NCBI RefSeq assembly: GCF_018131005.1 | Contig: NZ_JAFCJK010000004.1 | Span: forward strand, 124,001 to 188,000 | Length of the DNA stretch: 64,000 bases | Direction of reading: 5' to 3' | Origin: Bradyrhizobium lablabi | GTDB taxonomy: Bacteria; Pseudomonadota; Alphaproteobacteria; Rhizobiales; Xanthobacteraceae | In this document: positions 55,225 through 63,294 of the stretch, piece after piece | How the letters are laid out: each line of letters starts with the position of its first letter | How positions within the stretch are numbered: the stretch's first letter is position 1 | Translations under genes and position numbers: made by a program | The notes under the pieces: generated by a model | What the model saw: only the letters and a program-made list of their open reading frames with translations | Database searches by the model: none | What the model was told of the DNA's origin: nothing

Positions 55225-56508
55225 ATGGTGAAACCGTTTCCGTCGAAGACCCATATCGGCAACCACGCGCTGCATCCCGAAACGCTGATGCTCAACTACG
55301 GCTACGATCCGCAATTGTCGGAAGGAGCCGTGAAGCCGCCGGTCTTCCTGACCTCGACCTTCGTGTTCAGGACCGCCGACGATGGCAAGGACTTCTTCGA
55401 TTTCGTTTCGGGCCGGCGCGAGCCGCCCGAGGGCATGGGTGCGGGCCTCGTCTATTCGCGGTTCAATCATCCAAACAGCGAGATCGTCGAAGACAGGCTT
55501 GCCGTCTACGAGCGCACGGAGAGCTGCGCGCTGTTCTCCTCCGGCATGGCGGCGATTGCGACCACGATCCTCGCTTACGCGCGGCCCGGCGACGTGATCC
55601 TGCATTCGCAGCCACTCTATGGCGGCACGGAAACGCTGCTTGCGAAGACGCTTGCTGGCCTCTCGATCGGCGCCGTGGGTTTTGCCGACGGTGTCGACGA
55701 AGCTGCAGTCAGAGCGGCGGCGGAGAGCGCCATGCGCGGTGGCCGCGTGTCGATGATCTTCATCGAAACTCCGGCAAACCCCACCAACAGTCTGGTCGAT
55801 ATCGCGATGGTCCGTCGCATCGCCGAGGCGATCGGCAAGGCCCAGGGACACACGCCGATCATCGCATGCGACAATACGCTGCTCGGGCCGCTGTTTCAGC
55901 GGCCGATCGAACATGGCGCGGATATTTCATTGTACTCGCTGACCAAATATGTCGGCGGTCATTCGGACTTGATCGCGGGCGCCGCTCTCGGCTCGAAGGT
56001 CCACATGAAGGACGTCAAGGCATTGCGCGGCGCTATCGGGACCCAACTGGATCCGCACTCATGCTGGATGATCAGCCGCTCGCTCGAGACGCTGAGCCTT
56101 CGCATGGAAAAGGCCAACGCAAACGCGCGGCTTGTAGCTGATTACCTGCGCGACCATCCCAAGGTGATGAAGGTCCATTACCTCGCCCATCTCGACGCGG
56201 ATTCGCCCGCCGGCGGTTTGTTCGCGAGGCAATGCAGCGGCGCAGGCTCCACCTTCTCGTTCGACATCGCCGGCGGCCAGGCCGCCGCGGCGCAATTTCT
56301 GAACGCGCTGCAGATATTCAAGCTGGCGGTAAGCCTGGGTGGCACCGAGTCGCTCGCCAGCCTGCCAGCAACGATGACCCATTCAGGCGTCCCGGCAGAC
56401 ATCCGCCAGAAGATCGGCGTTCTTGACACGACGATCCGCCTGTCGATCGGCATCGAGCACCCCTCCGACCTGATCGCGGACATCGCGCAGGCGTTGCAAA
56501 GTGCATAG
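55225..56508 (+). CDS. Cys/Met-metabolism PLP enzyme (cystathionine gamma-synthase/lyase family)
   Basis: This is a 427-residue fold-type I PLP enzyme of the trans-sulfuration family. Landmarks are [20 protein letters not shown], the substrate/cofactor loop [47 protein letters not shown], and the PLP lysine in [20 protein letters not shown]. The C-terminal [18 protein letters not shown] is typical of synthase/gamma-lyase members. It may be a cystathionine gamma-synthase or methionine gamma-lyase; sequence alone does not decide. ATG 55225 follows GAGGCAACC. It likely shares a transcript with hutH. Confidence 0.9.
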   Translation: MVKPFPSKTHIGNHALHPETLMLNYGYDPQLSEGAVKPPVFLTSTFVFRTADDGKDFFDFVSGRREPPEGMGAGLVYSRFNHPNSEIVEDRLAVYERTESCALFSSGMAAIATTILAYARPGDVILHSQPLYGGTETLLAKTLAGLSIGAVGFADGVDEAAVRAAAESAMRGGRVSMIFIETPANPTNSLVDIAMVRRIAEAIGKAQGHTPIIACDNTLLGPLFQRPIEHGADISLYSLTKYVGGHSDLIAGAALGSKVHMKDVKALRGAIGTQLDPHSCWMISRSLETLSLRMEKANANARLVADYLRDHPKVMKVHYLAHLDADSPAGGLFARQCSGAGSTFSFDIAGGQAAAAQFLNALQIFKLAVSLGGTESLASLPATMTHSGVPADIRQKIGVLDTTIRLSIGIEHPSDLIADIAQALQSA

Positions 56509-56987
56509 GCGCATTTTTGGAGGTCCGGTTGGGAGACGGAATCAGTGCATCGAAAGGGAAGGTGATTCCGGCCTTTCCGTAGGACCACGCCTCCTGCATA
56601 GCGTTGCGCCAATCATTGCCCAATTTCCAGCCGTTGGCCGGGCTGCAATTATTCCCCTTTTCGGTCAATGGCTTAGGGATCACGAGTGACTCACATGCCC
56701 GTGATATTTGTGCAACAATTGTCCGAAAACCGCCGAAACTGGGCCGAAACGACGCGGTCTTTTGTTGCGTGATCGGGGGGCTTCTGTCTCTTATGGAACT
56801 ACGACGGAGGGGGGCATCCCAAGGTCGTCCCGTCTTGGTGGTTCGCTTAAGTCCCTCGCGTTCATGCGGGTGTGTCCGAAGGCGCGAAGTGACTGAGCGG
56901 GGTTAAGGGACAAGGGGACCAACCTTAGGGTGTTTCACCCAGCGGATCCGGAACCTTCCCTGAGATAGAGCAACTTGGAGGTTTAAC
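56509..56987. other. Upstream region of the porin gene, no supported gene
   Basis: A stretch of 479 bp lies before the porin start. No gene is supported. The porin is a high-expression type, so a promoter and long leader are expected here. The only element I can name is GGAGG just before the porin ATG. Confidence 0.45.
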
Positions 56988-58520
56988 ATGAAGATGGTTA
57001 AGAGCCTTATACTCGGCTCGGCGGCGGCTCTAGTCGCTGTCGGCGGAGCTCAGGCGGCCGATCTTCCCGTCAAGGCCAAAGCGGTCGAGTACGTGAAGAT
57101 CTGTTCCCTGTATGGTCCCGGATTCTACTACATTCCCGGCACTGACACCTGCATCAAGCTGGGCGGCTACCTGCGCGTTGAAACTGCGTGGAACGGCTCG
57201 GTGTTCAACGGTGCGTACAACGGACAACTGGGTGCCCAGAACCGCTTGTCGAACTACTACACCTTCCGCTCTCGTGAAGACCTGAACATCGATACGCGCA
57301 CCGCGACCGAATACGGCGTGGTCCGCACCTTCTTCGACGCCACCTTCTCATGGACCTCCGGTTCATACGGCGGAGCGGGCACGGGCGGCACCACGTACAG
57401 CGCTGCTACCGGCAACGTCGGCAACCCCTCAGACGGTGGTATCGCCGGTGGTTCGGTCGGCGTCTACTACGCCTTCATCCAGTTCGCCGGCTTCACGATG
57501 GGTAAAGCCGTGTCGCAGTTCGACACGCCCTGGACCAACTACCCGGCCAACAACTTCGACGGTCTCGTCGGCGGCGGCGGCACGGTCACTGGTGTGAACC
57601 AGTTCACCTACACCGCTGAGTTCGGCAACGGCGTGTCGCTTTCTTTGTCGGCTCAGGATCCGACGGCGTACGGCCAGAGCAACCTGTATAACGCAAGTGC
57701 TGCGCTCGTGACCCCGGCGGTCTTCACCGGCGGCGCTTACGGCCTCAGCGACTTCGGTGGTACAAGGTCTCCTGACTTCATCGCCATGTTGCGCGTCGAT
57801 CAGGCCTGGGGTCTGTTCCAGTTCTCGGCCGCGGCGCATGACAACCATGCGGCGTACTACGGCACAACCGAGATCACGGGTCACCCCGACGACAAGTGGG
57901 GCTGGGCGGCGCAGGTTGCCTTGTCGATCAAGAACATCCCGACAGGCCCCGGCGACACCGTCAACATGCAGGCGGTCTACACCGACGGTGCAACCCGCTA
58001 CAACTTCCAGAGCTTGAACGTATCGAACTACACAATGTTCGGCGGCTCCAGCTTGCCGGGCGTCTACCAGAGCATTGGCATCGCTGGCGTTGCTGACGGC
58101 GTGTTCGCGAACGGAACCGGTATCTCCACGGTTCAGACCTGGGGCTTCCGCGGTGGTTACACCCACAACTGGGATGCCTACTGGAACACGGGTATCTACG
58201 GTGCGTACGCTCAGCTGAAGTACGGCAACGGTGGTGCGGCTATCGTTTGCGCATCGATCGCAGGCCTGGGTGCAGCGACTGCTGGTATCACCAACTGCAA
58301 CCCGGACTTCAACATCGCTCAGATCGGTGTGATCACCCGCTGGACTCCGGTGAAGAACCTGACGTTCTCGGCTGACGTCCTCTACACCCACCTCGACCAG
58401 AAGTTCTCTGGCACGATCAACGTGCCCGCGATCAACAGTGTCGCCAAGCCGGCGGCCGTGTACGAGCTGAAGGACCAGGACACCGTGGCCCTGCTGCTCC
58501 GCGCTCAGCGCAACTGGTAA
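56988..58520 (+). CDS. Outer-membrane porin (Bradyrhizobium/Rhizobiales type)
   Basis: This is a 510-residue general porin in the outer membrane. It has a signal peptide (MKMVKSLILGSAAALVAVGG, then AQAADLPVKAKAVEYVK), then the family start KICSLYGPGFYYIPGTDTCI and KLGGYLRVETAWNG. Repeating beta-strands end in aromatic residues, and the protein finishes LKDQDTVALLLRAQRNW with the terminal aromatic needed for assembly. A disulfide loop is likely (CSLYG...TCIKL). GGAGG precedes ATG 56988. A strong terminator follows. The composition of long, Gly/Thr-rich surface loops matches this alphaproteobacterial porin family. Confidence 0.96.
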   Translation: MKMVKSLILGSAAALVAVGGAQAADLPVKAKAVEYVKICSLYGPGFYYIPGTDTCIKLGGYLRVETAWNGSVFNGAYNGQLGAQNRLSNYYTFRSREDLNIDTRTATEYGVVRTFFDATFSWTSGSYGGAGTGGTTYSAATGNVGNPSDGGIAGGSVGVYYAFIQFAGFTMGKAVSQFDTPWTNYPANNFDGLVGGGGTVTGVNQFTYTAEFGNGVSLSLSAQDPTAYGQSNLYNASAALVTPAVFTGGAYGLSDFGGTRSPDFIAMLRVDQAWGLFQFSAAAHDNHAAYYGTTEITGHPDDKWGWAAQVALSIKNIPTGPGDTVNMQAVYTDGATRYNFQSLNVSNYTMFGGSSLPGVYQSIGIAGVADGVFANGTGISTVQTWGFRGGYTHNWDAYWNTGIYGAYAQLKYGNGGAAIVCASIAGLGAATAGITNCNPDFNIAQIGVITRWTPVKNLTFSADVLYTHLDQKFSGTINVPAINSVAKPAAVYELKDQDTVALLLRAQRNW

Positions 58521-58550
58521 TACCGGTTGATCTGATCATCGATCTAACAG

Positions 58551-58579
58551 AACCCCCGGCGGGAAACCGCCGGGGGTTT
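58551..58579 (+). terminator. Rho-independent terminator of the porin gene
   Basis: An 11-bp stem pairs ACCCCCGGCGG (58551-58561) with CCGCCGGGGGT (58566-58576), has a GAAA loop, and is followed by TTTT. It lies 30 bp past the porin stop codon. Confidence 0.93.
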
Positions 58580-58606
58580 TGCTTTCAAGTGTGCCGAGCG
58601 GACGAA

Positions 58607-59641
58607 TCACGACGCGAGCATGTCGCGTACCAGCGGCACCACCTTGCGACCATAGAGCTCAATGCTCTTCATCAGCTTCGCGTGTGGCAACGGGCCGGCC
58701 GAATATTTCAGTTGGAATCGCGCAAGCCCCAGCGCTTTCACGTTCGAGGTGATCTTCCGGGCCACGGTTTCCGGCGCGCCGACGTAGAGCGAGCCGTGAT
58801 CGGCCTCATGCACGAACTCGTCGCGGTTCATCGCCGGCCAGCCGCGCTCCTTGCCGATTCGGTCGCGCATGACCTTGTAGTCAGGCCACAGCTCCTCGCG
58901 CGCCTGAGCGTCGGTCTCCGCGACGTAACCCGGTGAATGCACGCCGATCGGCTGCGGCTCGCGGCCAAACTGCCGGTATGCGCGCTGATGGAGGTCGACG
59001 TAGGGGGCGAAGCGCCTCGGGTCACCGCCGATGATGGCGAGCATCAGCGGCAGGTCGTAATGCGCCGCGCGCACCACCGATTCCGGGCTGCCGCCAACGC
59101 CGATCCAGGTCTTCAACCTGCCACGCTCGACCGGCGGGTAGACGGACTGGCTGGCAAGTGGTGGGCGCAGCTTGCCCTGCCAGGTCACCGGCTCCTGCTT
59201 CAGCAGCTCCGCGAACAGACCAAGCTTTTCCTCGAACAATTCGTTGTACTGGCGGAGGTCGAAGCCGAACAACGGAAACGACTCGGTGAAGGAGCCGCGG
59301 CCGAGAATCACCTCGGCGCGGCCGTTCGACACTGCATCGACGGTGGAGAAGCGCTGGAAGACACGGATCGGATCGTCCGAGCTCAGCACGGTGACGGCCG
59401 AGCCGAGCCGGATTCGATGGGTGCGCGTGGCGATCGCCGCCAGCACCACTTCGGGCGAGGAGATCGCGAAATCGGCACGGTGGTGCTCGCCGAGCCCAAT
59501 GGAGTCGATCCCGAGCTGGTCAGCCAGCACCGCCTCCTCGACGACGTTGCGGATCATTTGGGCATGCGGCAGAGGCGCACCGCCCGCATCCTTGGTGACA
59601 TCGCCAAAGGTATCGAGTCCGAATTCGATGGGGGTTGTCAT
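58607..59641 (-). CDS. LLM-class flavin-dependent oxidoreductase
   Basis: This luciferase-like monooxygenase of 344 residues uses reduced FMN or F420. Features are PIEFGLDTFGDVTKDAGGAP, IDSIGLGEHHRADFAISSPE, IRLGSAVTVLSSDDPIRVFQ, AEVILGRGSFTESFPLFGFD and TWIGVGGSPESVVRAAHYDL. The substrate is unknown. The start ATG 59641 is chosen over 59653 and 59668 by family start. It is a lone gene, converging on the porin terminator. Confidence 0.9.
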   Translation of the reverse strand: MTTPIEFGLDTFGDVTKDAGGAPLPHAQMIRNVVEEAVLADQLGIDSIGLGEHHRADFAISSPEVVLAAIATRTHRIRLGSAVTVLSSDDPIRVFQRFSTVDAVSNGRAEVILGRGSFTESFPLFGFDLRQYNELFEEKLGLFAELLKQEPVTWQGKLRPPLASQSVYPPVERGRLKTWIGVGGSPESVVRAAHYDLPLMLAIIGGDPRRFAPYVDLHQRAYRQFGREPQPIGVHSPGYVAETDAQAREELWPDYKVMRDRIGKERGWPAMNRDEFVHEADHGSLYVGAPETVARKITSNVKALGLARFQLKYSAGPLPHAKLMKSIELYGRKVVPLVRDMLAS

Positions 59642-59889
59642 CGGTTGATCCATTCGTCGGCCTGACATCCACGGGCGCGATGAACTCGCGTCACGTCAAC
59701 AAGCCCGAGCAAGTAGGTTACGGTTACATTTGATTGGAGCTAATGGCCGCCCGTGCCCGGACAAGGCCGCGTACCGAAACGCTGGGTTTCGATGTGCGGC
59801 TCACGGCCGGGCGGGCAGGGCCGCGCAGATACAAGATCTCGCGAGAGCGCAACGGATTTCCCGGCACACCGTCGCTGCCCGGTCGAGCG

Positions 59890-60648
59890 TCAGAACGCTT
59901 CCGCCCAAGGGCGCAGATCGAGCTCCAGCGTCCAGGCACTGCGATGCTGGTGATGCAACACCCAATAGGCGTCCGCGATGGCCGCGATGTTGAGCAGCCC
60001 GTCGGGTCCGCGATCGCCCTTCAATTGGGGACGAACGCCCAACAATCGATCGCCCTCGATGCCCCCGTCGACCACGATGTGCCCGACATGAATGCCTTGC
60101 GGGCCAAACTCGCGCGCCACGCTCTGCGCCAGCGCACGGAGCGCGGCCTTCGCCGCGGCGAACGGCGCGTAGTTGGCCTTGCCGCGCAGCGAGCCGCTGG
60201 CGCCCGTAAACACCAGCGTGCCGCCGCCGCGCTTAAGCAGCGCCGGGATCACGGCCTGCGCCAGCTGGAAGCCGCCGAGTGCGTGCTCGCGCCAATGCTC
60301 CTCAAACCGTTGTTCGGTCACCTTCAGGAACGGCGCGGGGCGGTTGGAGCCCGCATTGTGCACCGCCATCGCCAGCGGTGCGAGTCGCTCGGCGGCTTCG
60401 ACGAAGCGGGCTACATCTGCGGCGACTGAGGCATCGCCGACGACATGGACGACCTTCGCCCCGGTCGCGACGAGCTCGGCCGCAGTCGCTGCAAGCTTGT
60501 CGGCATTGCGGCCGGCGATTGCGACGGGATAGCCGCCCGCGGCAAAGCGGCGCGCAATCGCGGCGCCGAGACCGTTCGACGCACCGACGCCTGCGATCAG
60601 CACGCTTCCCTGTACCGCACTCGATTCGAGAGCCGATTGATCGTTCAT
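59890..60648 (-). CDS. SDR-family protein with FxxxK in place of YxxxK
   Basis: The protein has 252 residues with a Rossmann fold. The cofactor motif is LIAGVGASNGLGAAIARRFA and NAG is in AVHNAGSNRP. Near the active site the sequence is TGASGSLRGKANYAPFAAAK, so the position of the catalytic Tyr in YxxxK is Phe (FAAAK), with a Tyr three residues earlier. Catalysis may differ from classical SDRs. It is next to a TetR gene and an enoyl-CoA hydratase, so it may belong to one acyl-CoA catabolic unit (inference). Confidence 0.88.
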   Translation of the reverse strand: MNDQSALESSAVQGSVLIAGVGASNGLGAAIARRFAAGGYPVAIAGRNADKLAATAAELVATGAKVVHVVGDASVAADVARFVEAAERLAPLAMAVHNAGSNRPAPFLKVTEQRFEEHWREHALGGFQLAQAVIPALLKRGGGTLVFTGASGSLRGKANYAPFAAAKAALRALAQSVAREFGPQGIHVGHIVVDGGIEGDRLLGVRPQLKGDRGPDGLLNIAAIADAYWVLHHQHRSAWTLELDLRPWAEAF

Positions 60649-60687
60649 TGCTTTGCTCCGTTCGACACGCTAGCAGCGCAGGCTGAT

Positions 60688-61257
60688 TCATTCATCCGGG
60701 GACATCGCGACGATGCCGTCGCGAACCGCGCGCAACACGGCGTCCGACCGCTTCGGGTCGGTGATGACACGCGACATGGCGAGCGCGCCGACCATCGCGC
60801 TCACCGCCAGGATCGCCCGTTCGTCGTCATCATCGCCGAGCACCTCCGTGACCTTGGCGATGAACGCCTCGATGTAGGGCTCCATCACGGCGCGACACTT
60901 CTCATTGGCGCGTCCAACGTCTGAGATCAGGGCGGCGATCGCGCAGCCCGTCTTGCGAGAGTCGCGATGCGCGCGGCTGAGATAGCTTCTCGCCATCGCG
61001 CTCGCGCTGCCCGGCTTGTCGGGATCGTTGGAGACGCGCGCAGCGGCCTCGCCCCCGGCCAGCGCCTGACCCAGCGCGGCGGCAATCAAGTCCGATCGCG
61101 AGTCGAAATGGCCGTAGAAGCCGCCATGGGTGAGGTTTACCCGTTGCATCAGGCCGCCAATGCTGAGCGCATCCAATCCGCCCTCGCGGATCTGCAGGGC
61201 GGCCGCGTTCAGTATGCGTTCGTGGCTCCTCGCCTTGTCAGCCCGGGAATGACCCAT
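60688..61257 (-). CDS. TetR-family transcriptional regulator
   Basis: The protein has 189 residues. The N-terminal HTH is SHERILNAAALQIREGGLDA followed by LSIGGLMQRVNLTHGGFYGH FDSRSDLI (the THGGFYGHF recognition part). The C-terminal ligand domain includes RKTGCAIAALISDVGR. It is divergent from the enoyl-CoA hydratase with a palindrome at 61314-61335 in between, so self- and neighbour-repression released by an acyl-CoA or aromatic ligand is likely (inference). The SDR lies 39 bp downstream on the same strand. Confidence 0.9.
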   Translation of the reverse strand: MGHSRADKARSHERILNAAALQIREGGLDALSIGGLMQRVNLTHGGFYGHFDSRSDLIAAALGQALAGGEAAARVSNDPDKPGSASAMARSYLSRAHRDSRKTGCAIAALISDVGRANEKCRAVMEPYIEAFIAKVTEVLGDDDDERAILAVSAMVGALAMSRVITDPKRSDAVLRAVRDGIVAMSPDE

Positions 61258-61313
61258 GTCGTGCTGCCCCCAATGCCGTTTGACTCTCCACCAAGATTAT
61301 GGCCATCATACTA

Positions 61314-61335
61314 CTGGATGACAAGCGTCATCCAG
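61314..61335. promoter_or_regulatory. Palindromic operator candidate between tetR and the crotonase gene
   Basis: CTGGATGAC (61314-61322) and GTCATCCAG (61327-61335) form a perfect 9-bp inverted repeat with a 4-bp spacer, 32 bp before the hydratase start and 57 bp before the tetR start. This is the usual size and layout of a TetR operator. Confidence 0.75.
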
Positions 61336-61366
61336 AATTCGTCAGCCAAAAAGATGGGAGGATCGG

Positions 61367-62155
61367 ATGACGGACAGCGCGAGAGAGGGCCAGGTTCGTC
61401 ACGAACAGCACGACCACATCCTGAAGATCGTCATCGACAATCCCACCAAGAAAAACGCTTTCAGCCCGGAGATGATGGCTCAACTGTCGGACGCACTGAC
61501 GCTTCTCGACAGGGACGACAGCCTCTGGGCGGGCGTGCTCTGTGCAGCCGGCGAAAACTTCACTGCGGGCCTCGACATGCCAAAATTCTTCGGCCCGACC
61601 GCAAAGCGCAGGCCGGTGCCGGACGGCAACATCGATCCGTTCGGACTGTCCAATCGCTGCCGCAAGCCGATCGTTACCGCGGTGCAGGGTATCGTCTTCA
61701 CCATCGGCATCGAAATGATGCTGGCCGGCGACATCGTCGTCGCGGCGGACGATTGCCGCTTCTGTCAGATGGAAGCCAAGCGCGGCATCGCGCCGCTGGC
61801 CGGGGCGCATTTTCGCTACATCAGTCGTGCCGGATGGGGCGATGCGATGTATCACCTTCTGCTGTGCGACGAGTTCTCGGCGGCGGAAGCGCACCGGATC
61901 GGGCTTGTACAGGAGGTCGTGCCCGCGGGTCAGCAGGTCGACCGCGCTATGACGTTGGCGCAAATTATCGCGCGCAACGCGCCGCTTGGCATCCAGGTGA
62001 CGAAGGAGGCGGGGCGCAAGTTCATCGAGGCCGGCGAGCAGGCGGCGATTGCAATCATACCTCAGATCCGCGAACGCGTGCTCAACACCGCCGACGCGGC
62101 CGAGGGCATCAAGTCGTTCGTGGAGCGCCGCGCGGCGGTGTTTCAGGGACGCTAG
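61367..62155 (+). CDS. Enoyl-CoA hydratase/isomerase (crotonase) family protein
   Basis: This is a 262-residue crotonase-fold enzyme acting on an acyl-CoA thioester. IVIDNPTKKNAFSPEMMAQL begins the fold. The oxyanion-hole regions are GENFTAGLDM and QGIVFTIGIEMMLAGDIVVA. CRFCQMEAKRGIAPLAGAHF holds the acidic position near the active site. EEVVPAGQ-type helices follow. The exact reaction (hydration, isomerisation or hydrolysis) is not fixed by sequence. It faces a TetR regulator across a palindrome. Confidence 0.9.
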   Translation: MTDSAREGQVRHEQHDHILKIVIDNPTKKNAFSPEMMAQLSDALTLLDRDDSLWAGVLCAAGENFTAGLDMPKFFGPTAKRRPVPDGNIDPFGLSNRCRKPIVTAVQGIVFTIGIEMMLAGDIVVAADDCRFCQMEAKRGIAPLAGAHFRYISRAGWGDAMYHLLLCDEFSAAEAHRIGLVQEVVPAGQQVDRAMTLAQIIARNAPLGIQVTKEAGRKFIEAGEQAAIAIIPQIRERVLNTADAAEGIKSFVERRAAVFQGR

Positions 62156-62189
62156 AGCTTCGGTTCTGATTGAATCAGAACCGAAGCTC
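62155..62189. repeat. Perfect 17-bp inverted repeat at the end of the crotonase gene
   Basis: GAGCTTCGGTTCTGATT (62155-62171) and its exact reverse complement (62173-62189) are separated by one G. It starts in the last base of the TAG stop. No T-run follows, so it is either a weak terminator or a dispersed palindrome. Confidence 0.75.
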
Positions 62190-62429
62190 CGGATACTTGT
62201 TTTGACGCGCTTTCTTTCGCGCGAACCGGCATCGACCTCGATCGAAGCGCTATGGTCGCGCTCACGAGCATGACACGCTGCGGCTGTGGCATTGATGTCG
62301 CAGCCGCTCCGGATAAATTGTGACGAAGTCAAGACGACTCTTGTCGCGATTCGTCGAATCAACGAGATTCGTCCTTACCCGAAATCAATTTCATTCAGCT
62401 TTTGACTCAAGCGTCCGATGAGGAGCCGC

Positions 62430-63281
62430 ATGACAAGCGCACGTGTAATTGTCGTAGGAAATAACAAGGGCGGCTCCGGCAAATCGACAATTGCCATGCA
62501 TGTCGCCATCGCCCTGATCAAGGCCGGTCAGCGCGTCGCCACCATCGATCTCGACACAAAGCAGAAGACGCTCACCCATTACGTCGACAATCGGCGGGAC
62601 TGGGCACGGGAAACCTCGCTCGATCTGGGCGCTCCGACGCATATGTGCTTCGAGACGGTCGGCAGCGGCAACAGCGAAGTCGAGACGCTCGGGCGCAGCG
62701 CGCTTGGCGAGATCGTCGAACGGCTGAGCCGGTCGCATGATTTCGTCGTCATCGACAGTCCTGGCCACGACACCTATCTGACGACATTCGCGCACTCGCT
62801 GGCGAACACCTTGATCACTCCGCTCAACGACAGCTTCCTGGACTTCGACGTGCTTGGCACCGTCGATGCGAACGACTTCAAGGTCACCGGCATCAGCCAC
62901 TATTCGATGATGGTGGAGGAAGCGCGGCGGCAGCGCGGCCTCAACGATCAGGCGGCGTTCGACTGGGTCGTGTTGCGGAGCCGGCTCTCCACGCTGGGAT
63001 CACGCAACAAGCGCCTGGTTGGCGAAGCCTTGAGCGAACTGTCGAAGACGCTGAACTTCAGGCTGGTCGATGGCCTTGCCGAGCGGGTGATCTTCCGCGA
63101 ATTCTTTCCGCGCGGTCTGACCGCTATCGATGATGTCAGCCAATTGACGCTCGGCGCGCGGCCGACCATGTCGCATGTCACTGCGCGGATCGAGATGGAG
63201 CGCCTGATAACGGCAATCATGCTCGGCCATCTTGTCGCGGTGCCGCAGGATTCGACGGAGGCTAGCCGAACCGCGGCGTGA
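62430..63281 (+). CDS. mipZ: ParA-family division-plane positioning ATPase MipZ
   Basis: This 283-residue P-loop ATPase forms a gradient from the pole that limits FtsZ ring assembly to midcell in alphaproteobacteria. The deviant Walker A VGNNKGGSGKSTIAMHVA, IDLDTKQKTLTHYVDNR (A' Asp), FVVIDSPGHDTYLTTFAHSL and SRNKRLV-type regions match MipZ. ATG 62430 follows GAGGAGCC. It differs from chromosome-segregation ParA by the N-D-K pattern NNKGGSGKST and by lacking an adjacent parB. Its product should be essential for division control. Confidence 0.93.
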   Translation: MTSARVIVVGNNKGGSGKSTIAMHVAIALIKAGQRVATIDLDTKQKTLTHYVDNRRDWARETSLDLGAPTHMCFETVGSGNSEVETLGRSALGEIVERLSRSHDFVVIDSPGHDTYLTTFAHSLANTLITPLNDSFLDFDVLGTVDANDFKVTGISHYSMMVEEARRQRGLNDQAAFDWVVLRSRLSTLGSRNKRLVGEALSELSKTLNFRLVDGLAERVIFREFFPRGLTAIDDVSQLTLGARPTMSHVTARIEMERLITAIMLGHLVAVPQDSTEASRTAA

Positions 63282-63294
63282 GATGCCCCTTTCG

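Noticed and set aside
57429..58391. 320-codon open frame on the minus strand
   Set aside because: It is a shadow of the porin gene, caused by its strong codon bias.
59743..59939. Start of a plus-strand frame MAARARTRPRTETLGFDVRL
   Set aside because: There is a short ribosome-like sequence but no domain, and it runs antisense into the SDR gene.
61328..62362. 344-codon open frame on the minus strand
   Set aside because: It is opposite the crotonase gene and has no start site or domain.
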